From positions 806,001 to 870,000 of the forward strand of contig NW_026515473.1 of NCBI RefSeq assembly GCF_014898815.1: a stretch of 64,000 nucleotides of DNA. Direction: 5' to 3'. Both the position numbers and the translations under genes were made by a program. Below, one piece after another: positions 1 to 12,777 of this stretch. The notes under the pieces were generated by a model. That model made no database searches, was not told the DNA's origin, and saw nothing but the letters and a program-made list of their open reading frames with translations. How positions within the stretch are numbered: position 1 is the stretch's first letter; every line of letters begins with the position of its first letter. Source of the DNA: Panonychus citri. Its lineage: Eukaryota > Arthropoda > Arachnida > Trombidiformes > Tetranychidae.

Positions 1-553
1 TCTTTCGGATGCCCCTTACGACAACCCTACTTTACTTTTTTCTAATGAAGAATGATGTGAACTTTCCAAAAATAAGACCAGAATTTGATTATCTCTCCGG
101 TTTTGTTCATAATCCTGGAAAAACTTATAAAAATAAAGTTCAACCGGCATTGAGTATGTAAACGACATTAGGACAAACGTGATTATCATTTTTTCAGGTG
201 ACCATTAATCGTACTAAGACCATGCGTACACAAAATCGAATAAACGAGTGATTACTTTTAGCTAGCGAATTTTCTTGTTACTGCTAAACTATGAAATGTA
301 GGTGGTATAGTGCGGATTGTTTATTCGATTTTGTGTACGCATGGACTTAGTACGATTAATGGTCACCTGAAAAAATGATAATCACGTTTGTCCTAATGTC
401 GTTTACATACTCAATGCCGGTTGAACTTTATTTTTATAAGTTTTTCCAGGATTATGAACAAAACCGAGAGATAATCAAATTGATCTTATTTTTGAAAGTT
501 CATCATTCTTCATTAGAAAAAGTAATGTAGGTTGTCGTAAGGCATCCGAAAGA
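1..553. mobile_element. Foldback (long inverted repeat) element
   Basis: The first ~246 bases are the reverse complement of 319-553, with a ~72-bp loop between. The outer ends match exactly (TCTTTCGGATGCC at 1-13 and its complement at 541-553). The arms differ by several small indels and substitutions, so the copy is not fresh. There is no coding capacity, which fits a MITE-like non-autonomous element. It lies in what should be a teneurin intron. The element may start just before the window, so no target-site duplication can be checked. Confidence 0.8.
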
Positions 554-582
554 ATTAACCTCATTTTATTAGTTATCAATAG

Positions 583-678
583 TTTTCAGGATTATGAACA
601 AAACCGAGAGATAATCAAATTGATTTTTGAAAGTTCACATCATTCTTCATTAGAAAAAGTAATGTAGGTTGTCGTAAC
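583..678. repeat. Partial second copy of the foldback right arm
   Basis: This stretch repeats, in direct orientation, the part of the right arm that starts with the shared CAGGATTATGAACAAAACC. It ends at the GTAGGTTGTCGTAA segment but lacks the terminal GGCATCCGAAAGA. It has lost a few bases relative to the first copy. It is probably the remains of a tandem or nested insertion. Confidence 0.75.
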
Positions 679-1636
679 ATTCTCAAAAGTTATTAGCCAT
701 TTTGTATCTAAAGTTATATTTATCACGAAGGTAGTATTTTAGAGTAATTATTTTGTCCAAGTCAATATGATATTTTAAAAGATCATGATGAGAGGATTCC
801 GAATATACTTGAATTTTATTTTATGACCTCTGCTTGACGCTGTAAATGGCTTTGAACATTTTATCAGTTTTCGCGATTTTCTCGAAAACTGTTATCAATA
901 TAGAGTTCTAACACAAACCATTGCATTCAGTTTTTGATTCTCTATCTAAAAAAGTCTTCAAAAAAAATTTTCATCAATAGGCAAAAATCAGCCCTAAATG
1001 CAGGTTCTCCTTTATTTCCTTTTTAATCATGAACCTAAAATTCACCATTCTAATCGTATTGTCATTATTATTACCGAACAAGAAACTTTCATGATTACAT
1101 TAATCATCTGTTAATCTTATCGTATTGTTTTTTTGTATATACTCCTTGTTGAATATCATTTATTATCTTTAAAATAATATTATCCTGATTACCCTTAATC
1201 CGATTAATCCAAAAGAAGTGGGGGAGTAGAGAGAGAGAGTGAGTGAGAGAGTAGATAGTAAGAGAGAGAGAGAGAAAGGAGTAGAGTGAGATGGCCAAAA
1301 GGAGAGAGAAAGAAAGAAATTATTTTCTAAGAAACTTTTTTTCTCTTCTTCTAATCATCTTAATCCTTTGATAACTTAATGAGAAATTATCCATTACCTG
1401 ATTTTGTTTATTTCGCATATTTTTTTCCTTAATCACTAATCCCTTTTTTGCTTGTTAACCTTCATGTAGATTATGTGTTATCACCAATCCCAAATACACC
1501 ATTAGACATCATTATATGTTATCCCTGCCAAATAACCTGGATTAGAATATTTTTTTTCTCTCTTTTTCATTCTTTAATCTGGTTATAATCTTAATCCATT
1601 TTGTATTATTTTTTTTCTCCTCATTTTCTTAAACAG
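679..1636. other. Intronic DNA upstream of the first teneurin exon seen
   Basis: No supportable exon was found. The stretch is AT-rich with a (GA)n-rich patch at about 1219-1315. It ends in a pyrimidine tract and AAACAG acceptor at 1631-1636, just before the teneurin exon. Confidence 0.6.
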
Positions 1637-1756
1637 TCGAGTCTCTGTAATAAGAGGACAAGTAATTACTCCCGATGGTAATGGACTCACCGGAATCCGA
1701 ATCTCAGTTGCAACAGATCCACAGTTTGGATTTACCCTGACACGTCCTGATGGATG
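1637..1756 (+). CDS. Ten-m: Teneurin exon 1 of window (start of beta-sandwich domain)
   Basis: One leading base completes a codon from the previous exon, then the frame reads RVSVIRGQVITPDGNGLTG and continues to a GW at the splice. This is the conserved start of the extracellular module that follows the EGF repeats in teneurins. The acceptor is AAACAG at 1631-1636 and the donor is GTGAGT at 1757. The last codon (GG of Trp/Gly context) is completed by the next exon, giving DGWFDILVNGG across the junction. Confidence 0.9.
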
Positions 1757-4700
1757 GTGAGTCAACGATTAATACTAATACTGAACTTTTTACTCCATCA
1801 CCATGATCATTTGATCATTTATCGTAATAACTATGGAACTATAATGATAAATTCTTGAATTATTCACTTTAATAGGTTTGATATTCTTGTCAATGGTGGT
1901 AACATGGTGACTCTTCAATTCCAACGAAGTCCATTTCATCCGATAAAACGGACAATTATGGTTCCATGGAATGAGATTATCGTCATTCAGAATCCAATTG
2001 TAATGTCTGCTCATTCAGATGATTCCTATTCGAGTGACCATTCATCCACTGATTTAACATCATTGGTGGTTGGTAGTGGTGATATTATTTCAAGTTCAAT
2101 TGAATCAAATAGAAGTCAAAGTTCATTGAGAACTCATTGCTGGGATCATGAATATAATTTAATGAAACCAATTTTATTTCAAACACTTAAACCTGATGCT
2201 GAAGGTGGTTGTACTCAATCTTCAGCAGTTATAGCTGAATCTCAGGTTCTTATGGAAACCTTATCCATACCGGGTTCCTCCCTGAAACTTGTCTATCAAT
2301 CATCATCTTCACCAGGTTATTTGGCCACAATTAACCTACAATTAACTCCAGATTCGATACCTCGAAGCCTTAAAGTTGTTCATTTACGAATTGTTCTGGA
2401 GGGAAACCTTTTCTCTCGTGTATTTGATGCTGAAAAAGCAATTAAATACACTTTCTCATGGAACAAGAGAAATGTATATAAACAAAAAGTCTATGGATTA
2501 ACAACAGCAAGAGGTAAGGGGACAAAAACCATTAACAATTTATCCTCATCAATTGATGATCAATGTGATTTAACGATCACCATCATCACTCTGATCATTA
2601 GAATTGATTCTGATTAATCTCAATCAGCCAATCGTATATATGAGTTTTTTTTCAATCTCTCTCTCTCTCTCTCTCTCTCAATTCAATTTAATCTATTGCT
2701 CTCTTTTTTATCCTCTCATTACTCTTAATAAATAATTCAAATTCATCAATAAAAAAATCATCAACGAAAGTTCATTGAAAAAAACTCAATATCTTTTCCA
2801 TGGTGATGATTTCATTTATATTTACTTCAACTCATCATGAACATCATGATATATTTATCATAATGATGATTTCCTTTAATTTTTCATCATGGTTTAATCA
2901 ATTTTACCCGATTTCTCAGTTATAAGTGCTTTGATTTACCTTTTGATTATCACAGAACTTTTGATCTTATTGTTTATCATGATTCGTTCCAGTTTCTAAT
3001 CAGTTTTAAGTACAGTTTGTGTATTTTTTTGAGTTTAGATTTGAAATGATAAAATGGATCCTTTTTCATGATTGGTTTTAGTTTTGAATCAGAATTGAAG
3101 ATAATCTCAGTTGTATTGATAGAAATGTCGACTTGTTACCGATGTGTTATCTTTTCTATCTTAATATGTTGTTATTTCTCAGAATTTCCTGTAATTGGAA
3201 CAATGAAATGATTCCACATGCTGGTGGTAATATTAATCATGTTTTCTTTTCTAGCAAAAGTTTTCATTTACGAGAGAAAGAGATTACTGAATATGTCACC
3301 ATGTTTGAGATAGAACATGATGGAAGCTAATGAGAAATTACATTGACTTCTTTTATCTCTCTCTCTCTCTCTCTCTCTCTTGAGTTTTCTGTTTTTCTCT
3401 GAGCAGAATTTTTGATTTCGAAACAAAATTTTACCACCATTTCATATGGCTCCATTTTCTATGGTTTAATACCAATCATTATCTTCCAATTTCAAGTTGA
3501 ACGTTTCTTTTATTCTTTGATCATTTCATGAGAAAAGAAGAGCGAATGAAAGAAACTTACTCATATTGATTCATTTCTCGTCTTTCATGTTTTCTCATGA
3601 TAAAGTTCAACAAGGTTTCAGTAACATTTTCTTATCCCCCAACCTTTGGTTTCTTGGTTTTATAGTTATAATAATAATAATATCAGTTTGTTATCAGTTG
3701 TATTGTCATCTTGAACTTTCCCCTGGTTAGTTCAATATCTACATGATGTCTCAATTTTTCTGTGACTTGAAACATAACTTTTGATTGCTTATCTATCATC
3801 ATTTTTCATCTTCTCTTCCTGATCCCATCGTGACTACCACCAAACCATCATCATCATCATCTTCCTCCTCCTCCAACATTGTTCATTGTTATTTTTATGA
3901 TTATTACTTTAGTAACTATTTATTTTTTTTTTGCTTCTCCAACAAACAAAAAGTCAGAATTGATTCTGTCCTGACTTTCTGATTATTATCATTTCCAGGG
4001 TATAGAAATGAGCAGAATAGAAATGAAATGTGAGAAAGAGATTGAGAGAGAGCGAGGGAGATGATATTAAACATCTTCAATGTCTTTGAACCAGAATAAA
4101 GTCAAAGATTTAAGATGAAATGATGATGATGAGGATTGGTGATGGTGATTTGGAATCTTCTTCTATCCCATAGCAGAGAAATAACTAACTTTAATATCAT
4201 GAGATAAAGACATTACCCTGAATGAAATGAAGCAAATATGATAGAGATAAAGTTCTGAACAAGAAGCCATGAGATTGAAATTTTATTTTCTTTTTCTCTC
4301 TTTCAAGTCTTAAATTTTTTCCATTTTGACAATTTTTTCCTTTCTGATCAAAACTCTTTTTTTTAAATACAAATAAATAGAAAATGAATTTTACTGATTC
4401 ATTGTGTCAATTTCTGAATCAAACTGAACTTTCATCTCTATTAATCTGAACATGGTAAAAATAATCAGCATCAAGGATTATCTTTTATCCTTGCAACTGA
4501 ATAAAAAAGTTATATAAATATTTCTTGTTTTCCATGAAATAATAATAATATCAACTGAGGAGTAAAAAAAAGTTCATCATGAGGTGTGTTGCTTTTTTCT
4601 GATTCATGTTTTCATCTTGAGATAATAATATCAACCTACAGAATCTGAGATTATTTGGAAGGATAAAAAGAGATGATTTCACTTTTTTTCCTTTTTCTAT

Positions 4701-4787
4701 TTCCTCATGTTACCCTGATTGTGGAAATAAAATGAACTGAAATTGAGGAAGTAACTAGAAGAATAAAAAACGAACAAAATTCAGAAG

Positions 4788-4830
<43 letters not shown>

Positions 4831-7800
4831 CTCATTTCAACTAATCTTACAATTTACTTTTCCACCTCAACCTGTGGTGTGTTCAAATGAATTGGGTGGA
4901 GAGATAATCATGATTGAGGATTGAAAAATTGGTAACATGAAATCAGAACTTTTTGTTTCCCATGGAATCTAAATCCTAGAACAGAAAAAGAAAATCTGTT
5001 GAAATAATATTTAGACGGAAAAGTTAGAGATTTAGATTCTCATGTTTCAATCGGCTCAGAATTTTTTACTTTCAATTATTTATCAAGGAGAAAATGAGAA
5101 TATCTCATGGAAAAATTTCAAATCATGATGATTTACTTGTCAGCAGAAAATGATTACATCAATTTATCAATAATTGGAATTTCAAGAATCCAAATTAGGC
5201 TCAATGATTAATCGGGAATATCTTGAAATTCATTAAATCCCTGCAACATACTTGATTAACTCCAAATAGAATAGAATTTCAAATTCAATGAAATAAGTTC
5301 GATAGTAAATGAGGAACATTAGATTAAATCATGATATCGATTCCAAAATATTGATGAGATTTTCATGAGAAATGGGCGTTGGCCATTAGCTGACTTAAAG
5401 ATTATCCTGATGATGACATTAACCCTCGAGTTTAATTACTTCTTAATGAACTTTTTCTTTCCTTATGTACATGTAATTCATTTGAATCATTAAACTTATA
5501 ATGATTAAATTAATCGTTGATTATATTACATTTCATCATAATGATACGATAATTATCATTATGATCATAACTGTGATAGTGAACATGAAGTAAAAAAAAA
5601 GTCAGAATCAAAGTCTAATCAAAAATGACGATTAATGAACTTTTATTATCAATGAAAAGTGAATTAAATGATTTTCAAGGAGTTGATTTCATTTTCCTCT
5701 TAATTACATTATTAACCAAGTTAAACAAATTTAAGATTATCATAATTGTTGAGTATTAATTATTCATAATAATTGAAAGTAATGATTCTGATTCAGTGAC
5801 TTATGACATGATGAAATATAATCTAACCAATGAATGATTATCTTAAGTTGCTACTTTTATCATGGTGTTTAAACTCATTCATTCATTCAGGGAGAGCTTG
5901 GAATAATTCATCTTAGAATATGATTCATCATGCTGAGTAATTTCCTCGGTGTTTCATTATCGTATATTTAATGATGATGGTTACATTTTTCACCTTTTAC
6001 CTTTCATGATAATGAACATGGAGAAAGTGGAATAGTCAGTTTAATGGTTCTCTCTCTCTCACTCTCTCTTGACCATTGACCATCATATTCATGTGTCTCT
6101 TTTAGATTATAAGAAGGAAGAAGAAGAAAAAAATAATATTCACTCCATGTGAATGTAAATTCTGTGCATGAAAAAATAATAGAAAACATGAGAAAGTCAT
6201 TTATGATTCATTCCAATGGTTCATTTCCTGGGGATTTACTATTGACCTGATTCCAACAATATGATTTATAAGTATTTCTTGTTAGCTGAAAGTTGAAAAA
6301 CATGATGCTAGAAAACCACACCCATGCTGATGATATTTTTCCTTTCATAATCTCAGAATTATTCATTGGTGATTACTCATTCTAATGAATATTTACATTT
6401 ACAATTTTTAGAGTTCAAATCCATCGGTTAACTCAATGATTCTCCACTTAGAGTTATAATTTGACCATTGGTCATTTTAACGATTTCAGCTCAAGTTGTT
6501 TTCTTTTTTCATCCACCAAAGTTCATGAAACGAGAGTTGAAAAATTACTTCTTATTATTATTCAGCATGATAACGAAATAACTTATATACTCGTCTTTTT
6601 TTCAATAAAAAAAGTTCTAACGAAAGTTTTTCGACTTTATATTTTCATTTGTTTCTCTATTCAATAGTTTATGCTGGTTATCAGTATGAATCATGTTCTC
6701 ATATTATTTGGAGTACACTGACCACTCAAATTAGAGGATTCGATATGGAAATATCTGAATTAGCTTCATGGAATCTTGATATTCACCATAGATACAATTA
6801 TCATGAAGGAATCTTGCAAAAAGGTGATGGATCTGTAATATTTTTCAAGCAACAGTCTAGAGTTGCATCAACCCTTATCGGTACTCGAGGTGAACCTCGT
6901 CCAGTCATTTGTAAAGCTCGAGACTGTGAGGGTCAAGCAAAGACAAACAAACTACTCTCACCAATAACCTTGACCTCAGGTCCTGATGGGTCAGTTTATG
7001 TTGGTGATGCCAATCTGGTTAGACGAATCAAGCCCGATGGTTATGTTTATACAATATTTAAACACTCGGATAAATCGGGTAATCTAAGGGGAACGGTAAC
7101 TCCAACAACCTACAATTATCATATTCATTTATCATCTTATGATGGTCATCTTTATATCGCTGACCCTGAGCGACATCAAATACTTCGTGTACATACAGTT
7201 GATCGTGTTGATGATCCAGAATCAAATTATGATGTTTTCGTTGGTTCAGGAGCTCGATGTTTACCTCGTGATACAACCGCTTGTGGTGATGGTGGATCGG
7301 CTCTTGAAGCATCATTAGTTTTCCCTAAGGGTATGGCCTTTGGTCTTGATGGTAGCCTTTATTTTGCCGATGGATCAGCAATTAGAATAGTTAATTATAA
7401 AGGAATTATATCAACGATTATCGGTGATAATCATCACCATCGAAAACGCCAATGGAAACCAATACCTTGCGGTGGAAGCCTTTCAGCTGATGAGGTTAAA
7501 CTTCGTTGGCCTACTGAGATCGCTATTCATCCGATTGATGGGTCACTTTATTTCCTTGATGATCAAATGGTTTTCCAATTAACACCTGATCGACGGGTTC
7601 TAGTGGTCATTGGAAGTCCATCTTATTGTGATAATAAACCTCATTCTTTGGGTGAAACTTCAACCACAAAGCCTCCCGATAGTGTAATCATCACATTTGG
7701 ATTCAGTTCAACTGGTGATTTATATGTTGCCTCGATAGGTAAAGATGGTTCTAATACTGTCAATTTAATCAACAAGGACAGAGTTTACACCCATTTCATG

Positions 7801-10737
7801 GGACTGGATAAATCGAAGCGTAATCTTGCCTTCTCAGGAAAACTTGACCCTTCGCTAGCATCACAATCGATTGCAAGTACAATCGGTTCAACTTTCTGTG
7901 AAATTGAGACTTGTAAAGATGTTGCTGCAAATAACTGTACTTGTGCCATACCCTCACCTCTTTCCTTGCCACAACCATCATCGTCTTCACCATCAAACTC
8001 ATCACCAATACAACCTCAGGTAAGAAAAATATTCAAATTTATCCTTTCAAAATTACCAATCTTCAAGCTACCTGATAAAAGTTTCTTGTCACATTCATGA
8101 ATAAGATTTGAAGACGAGAAGAAAAATTCAACAGAAATTGATTGAGCCCTCGAATTGAATCACAGAGAAATAAAAAATCTTGAAGCATTTTCTTCATCAT
8201 GTAAACATGATATCATGCATGATGACTTGATTTATTCAAATAAATTCCTATGATTGTTGGATGAAAACTTTGAGAATGAATTTCAATCTTTTTTTCTCTC
8301 TCTCTCTCAATTTTATCTTATTCTCATCTTTATCCTTTCTTGTACCATGAAAGAAAAAGATGATTTATGAATATGATTGACATTTTTTTCTGAATAAAAT
8401 GTGTATACAAGTTAAATTCCCGAGTGATTTGAAATCTCTCATGAAGAGGGAGAAAGAGAGAGTCATTGGCATCATGATTATCATTATTATTATGATGATG
8501 GTGATCAAGAATCACAGGCAATCACGATCATGAATATGTGTTTATATTCATAATGACGATGATACTTGTGAATGAGAAGAGATAAAGATGAAGGACTGAA
8601 AAAAGAAAGAAGAGAAAGTGAGAATAATCTTTTACCATGAAGAGATAAAAAAAAGTGAATGATGATAAATAAGTGAATATAAAAAACTAGAGAACTAGAA
8701 ACATAATCAGAATCGTAGGCTCTTCAGAAAAGGAGAGATTCCCTACTGGGAGTAGGTAAGAAAACTCAACTTTATATACTCATTGGAAGTTGATGTTTAC
8801 TCATAGAAAGATATTGATGATGAGATTATCATGTTGATTAAAAGGATAAACCAGGAAAATAAAGCTAAATCTAATCTTGGGAACAGATTATAATTGATAA
8901 TATAAGTGAATTGACATTGAACTGATATGTACACAAAATATTATCTACAAGAAGAGTAATAAAAAAAAATAGGAATGGGAAAAGAATAAGAAGAAAAAAA
9001 GTTCTGATGATTCAGAATAATCTGAATTTTTATCACTATCATTACGTATACTAGTATATAAGCAATTTACTTGGCACTTTAAGCTTCATATTTCAGAAAG
9101 GAATGAATTTTCATGGATTCAGGGAAGATGATGGTGAGCATCAACTTACCAACACTAATGATGTGTCACATGAGATAAGAACTTGTAAGAGAACTTTTCT
9201 TTCGTCTTTTTTTTTGTTCTTTCTCATCATGATGATCGATACATGAGACGAAAATGAATGATAAAAGTAAACAAATAATACGTTTAAGGTAATATTATCA
9301 AGGTGAATATAATGATTATCTTTTATGATGAGCATGATGAAAAGATAATAACGTCACATATCCTAAAGATGCTTATTTACCGTTACTCTAATAATGATAT
9401 ATTGTAGATTATCAATTGATGAAAATGATGATAATAATGATATTACTTTTCCATCTTCATCTCTCACTCTCACTCTCACTCTCTCACTTCATATTTCTCT
9501 CTGATTGCACATGAAGATAATTAAGTTATCAACAAAATGATATTACCCAATGTTAACCCATAATAACAACAATTAGTTTCTGTTATTTTGATTGTTTCCA
9601 ATTGATTGATCAGCTTTTCTATGTTTCCTTTAGTTCATCTTTATTGTGATAATTAAAATGAGTTATTCAATCAATCATTAATTGATTAGAAATGACAATT
9701 GAATAACTTGGTAAATGGAACAGTTTGACTTGTTATTTGATTCCAACGATAGAAATTAATAGAGAAACTCAAGATTGTCCATCAGAAGACATTTTCAGAG
9801 AATAAAGGCCGAAAAAAAGTTCTCATTCTGAGTTTATATTATATAACATGATCATGGATCAGGTACCATGATGATTGAGTAAGATAAAAAATGAAGAAGA
9901 TGAAATGAATTTTTTTTTCTCTTCTTTTTCTATTTCTAATGTTTATGTGTTCGTATCTCTAAACAACTGAATAACAAAATACTATTGATCTTTTTTGATT
10001 CCATCATTTGATTCACCATAATATCCATTCCATCATGATAGTTTTTTTCTCCTTCTTCTCCACAGAATCAAATAGTCCAACATGCACTTTGAGAAAGTAC
10101 ATGATATGATAATAATAATGATATAACAATAGAAAATGAAATTTCCTCCATGATTGTTGAATGTTATCTGATCTTTTTCTCTGTTGTATTTTTCTTTCAC
10201 CTTCTTTATTCCAATTGAAACGATAATATTTTACCAGAGTTTTTATCATGAATTGTTGTTTATTTTCACTTTACTTTTAGTGGAAAGAAATTCATTAAAC
10301 AGAGAAAGTAAGAGATACACAGATTGAAGAGATTATCTCAGATTCTGATTTTTCTCCTTCTCTCTCTCTCTTATTGTTTCTATCATGTTGTTCTTACTCT
10401 TTATTTCCATTACATTACATTCATAGACGATGGATGATGATGATCAGGATAAGAAGAAGGATGAAGACGAGTTCGATAGTATTTCTTTCAATTGAAAGAA
10501 CTAGAGAGAGAGAGAGAGAGATAGAAGATTATTTGAAAAGGAAATTCATCTGAGCTCATTCTCCCTCTCAGTCTCAGTCTCATCTTCATCTTCATTTTCC
10601 TCTTTCTTTACTATTACCTTTTCACTTCCTTTTCAGTTAACCAGAATAAATATCCAGTTAGTATTATCTTTATAATGTTCAGCATCATGGTTTTTATTAT
10701 GATTACTGTGAAGGTGAAGCTTTCAATATCAGATTAT

Positions 10738-10801
<64 letters not shown>

Positions 10802-12732
10802 GAAGGAAGAAAAGTCTTTATATTCACTTTCCTTTCATTAAAGATAACAAGCAAAGTCAATGAAGATAAAAATCTATCATCAATCCAATGTGATTTGAAG
10901 GGAAAAGCTTAATTGACATAAGTTTCTCATCATCATGAACATAATCATTGGGAATCATGAGAAAATTGGAATCACAGTTTCAATCATAATCATCCATGAT
11001 CAGCTTAATCTATTGAATCTATTTGACGGCTTCAGTGGGAGAAATAATTAGTAACAAAAGTAACTGAATGAAAGTAATCATTTTCTGTTTCAATATTATT
11101 ATTATCGTCATTATTATTACCAGAACTCGGTGGAAGAGAAAAAAAATTTCCTTCATGATGGTGAAAAGAAAATGAATAAGATGAAAGTTTCCTTAATCTC
11201 CCCGATAATCCAGCAAAAACTTATCATGAAGCAGGTAAAACTATTTCAATTAAAGTATTGATTATGTTACATCTTGATGAATCATATAATTAATGATACT
11301 TGATGAAAGTGAAACTTAATGAGATATCCAATTGATTGATAATAATAATGATTTCTAGGAGAATCTCAATTAAATATTAGATTAATACATTGTACTCATT
11401 TAAATGCTAATAGATGAATGGGAATCGATCAATTTTACTTGATTATATATTAATTTTAATTAGAATACAGGAAGTAAAGTTAATTTTGATGATGCAACAA
11501 TTTAACTAATATCATTAATGTTAAATGGTTGATTAGTTTTAAATTTCATCGGTTTAACCTTTCAATTGTTGAGTGAAAACTTTTGACATGAATGAAAAAG
11601 TTTCGAGGTGAACATTGTGAACCTTTGAGTATCATAATAGACTACATGTAATAATAATCATGTTAATGTTTAGTTTCATTGAGAATTTAGATTTTCCAAT
11701 CTTTCAGTTTGTAGGAAATATATTCAGTATTTAATGTTATTCAATTTCCAGGATACTCAAACAGATTGCTCAATGAATTATTCAATGAGACACGTAGGAC
11801 CATGGGTACAGCAGGTACCAGGTAGACACATGGACATAATGAACTGAAATCAATATTGAATTGACTGTTGATGAGAAAATATTATCAAGACTGAGAGTGT
11901 TTCTATTGTAGGTGATATATGAGGATAAAGTAAATTGAGAATTGAGGATTTTCATTGGAAACTGAACAGTTGAATGGAGGCAAGAAAAGTTCATGTAGAG
12001 TTGAAAATGATGAAAATAGATGAATTTTTTTTCCTCGATATAATAAAATAAGTAAACTGATGGATACCAAAAGAAAAATAAAGTTAAATTGACGATTCAC
12101 CTTGTTATTCAAATTACTATTGAAACATTATATTTATAATAACAATCTATATAAATATACTGAAGTATCATGTAATTATCATGAAAATGATGGTGCATCT
12201 CTTAATGTCTATGTCAATTTATTAGTTTCATTCACGCAAAGTTTAATGTTACCTTTTGATGTTGATTTTTTTTTTCCTTCATGAAACATTTAAATTTTCA
12301 AGAAAAATAAAGTTCCATTTTTTTCTGATTGCTCATTATTGCATTTATCATGATGATGATGATGATTCATTCCATGAAGACGGTTGATAAAAGAGAGAGA
12401 GAGAGAGACTCTGAGTAATTGACTTGAACTTTTATATCAAGAATTTGAATATCAATGAACAAATGAAGCAAACATCAGGATGATTTATGATGAATTCCGA
12501 TTGGAATTAAGTTTATTTTTCTCTTCTCTTTTACTATTAAAATTATTGATTCTAATTGATGTGTAATAAGAACTCATTTTCTCAATGGAATATATATAAA
12601 ATCTGTTTAGTTTCATTCTGGTTATCAAAGAATAAGAAAAGTTATTTTTACATGAACATTGAATCTTATCATGATTAGAAACCAGAATTTCTTTCTCTTT
12701 CGCTGAATCACTTTACTTGTTAAAGAATAAGT

Positions 12733-12777
<45 letters not shown>

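Noticed and set aside
1904..2617. Full open frame starting at an internal ATG and running to 2617
   Set aside because: The frame begins inside a teneurin exon that starts at 1876, and its last ~34 residues are intron read-through after the 2514 donor.
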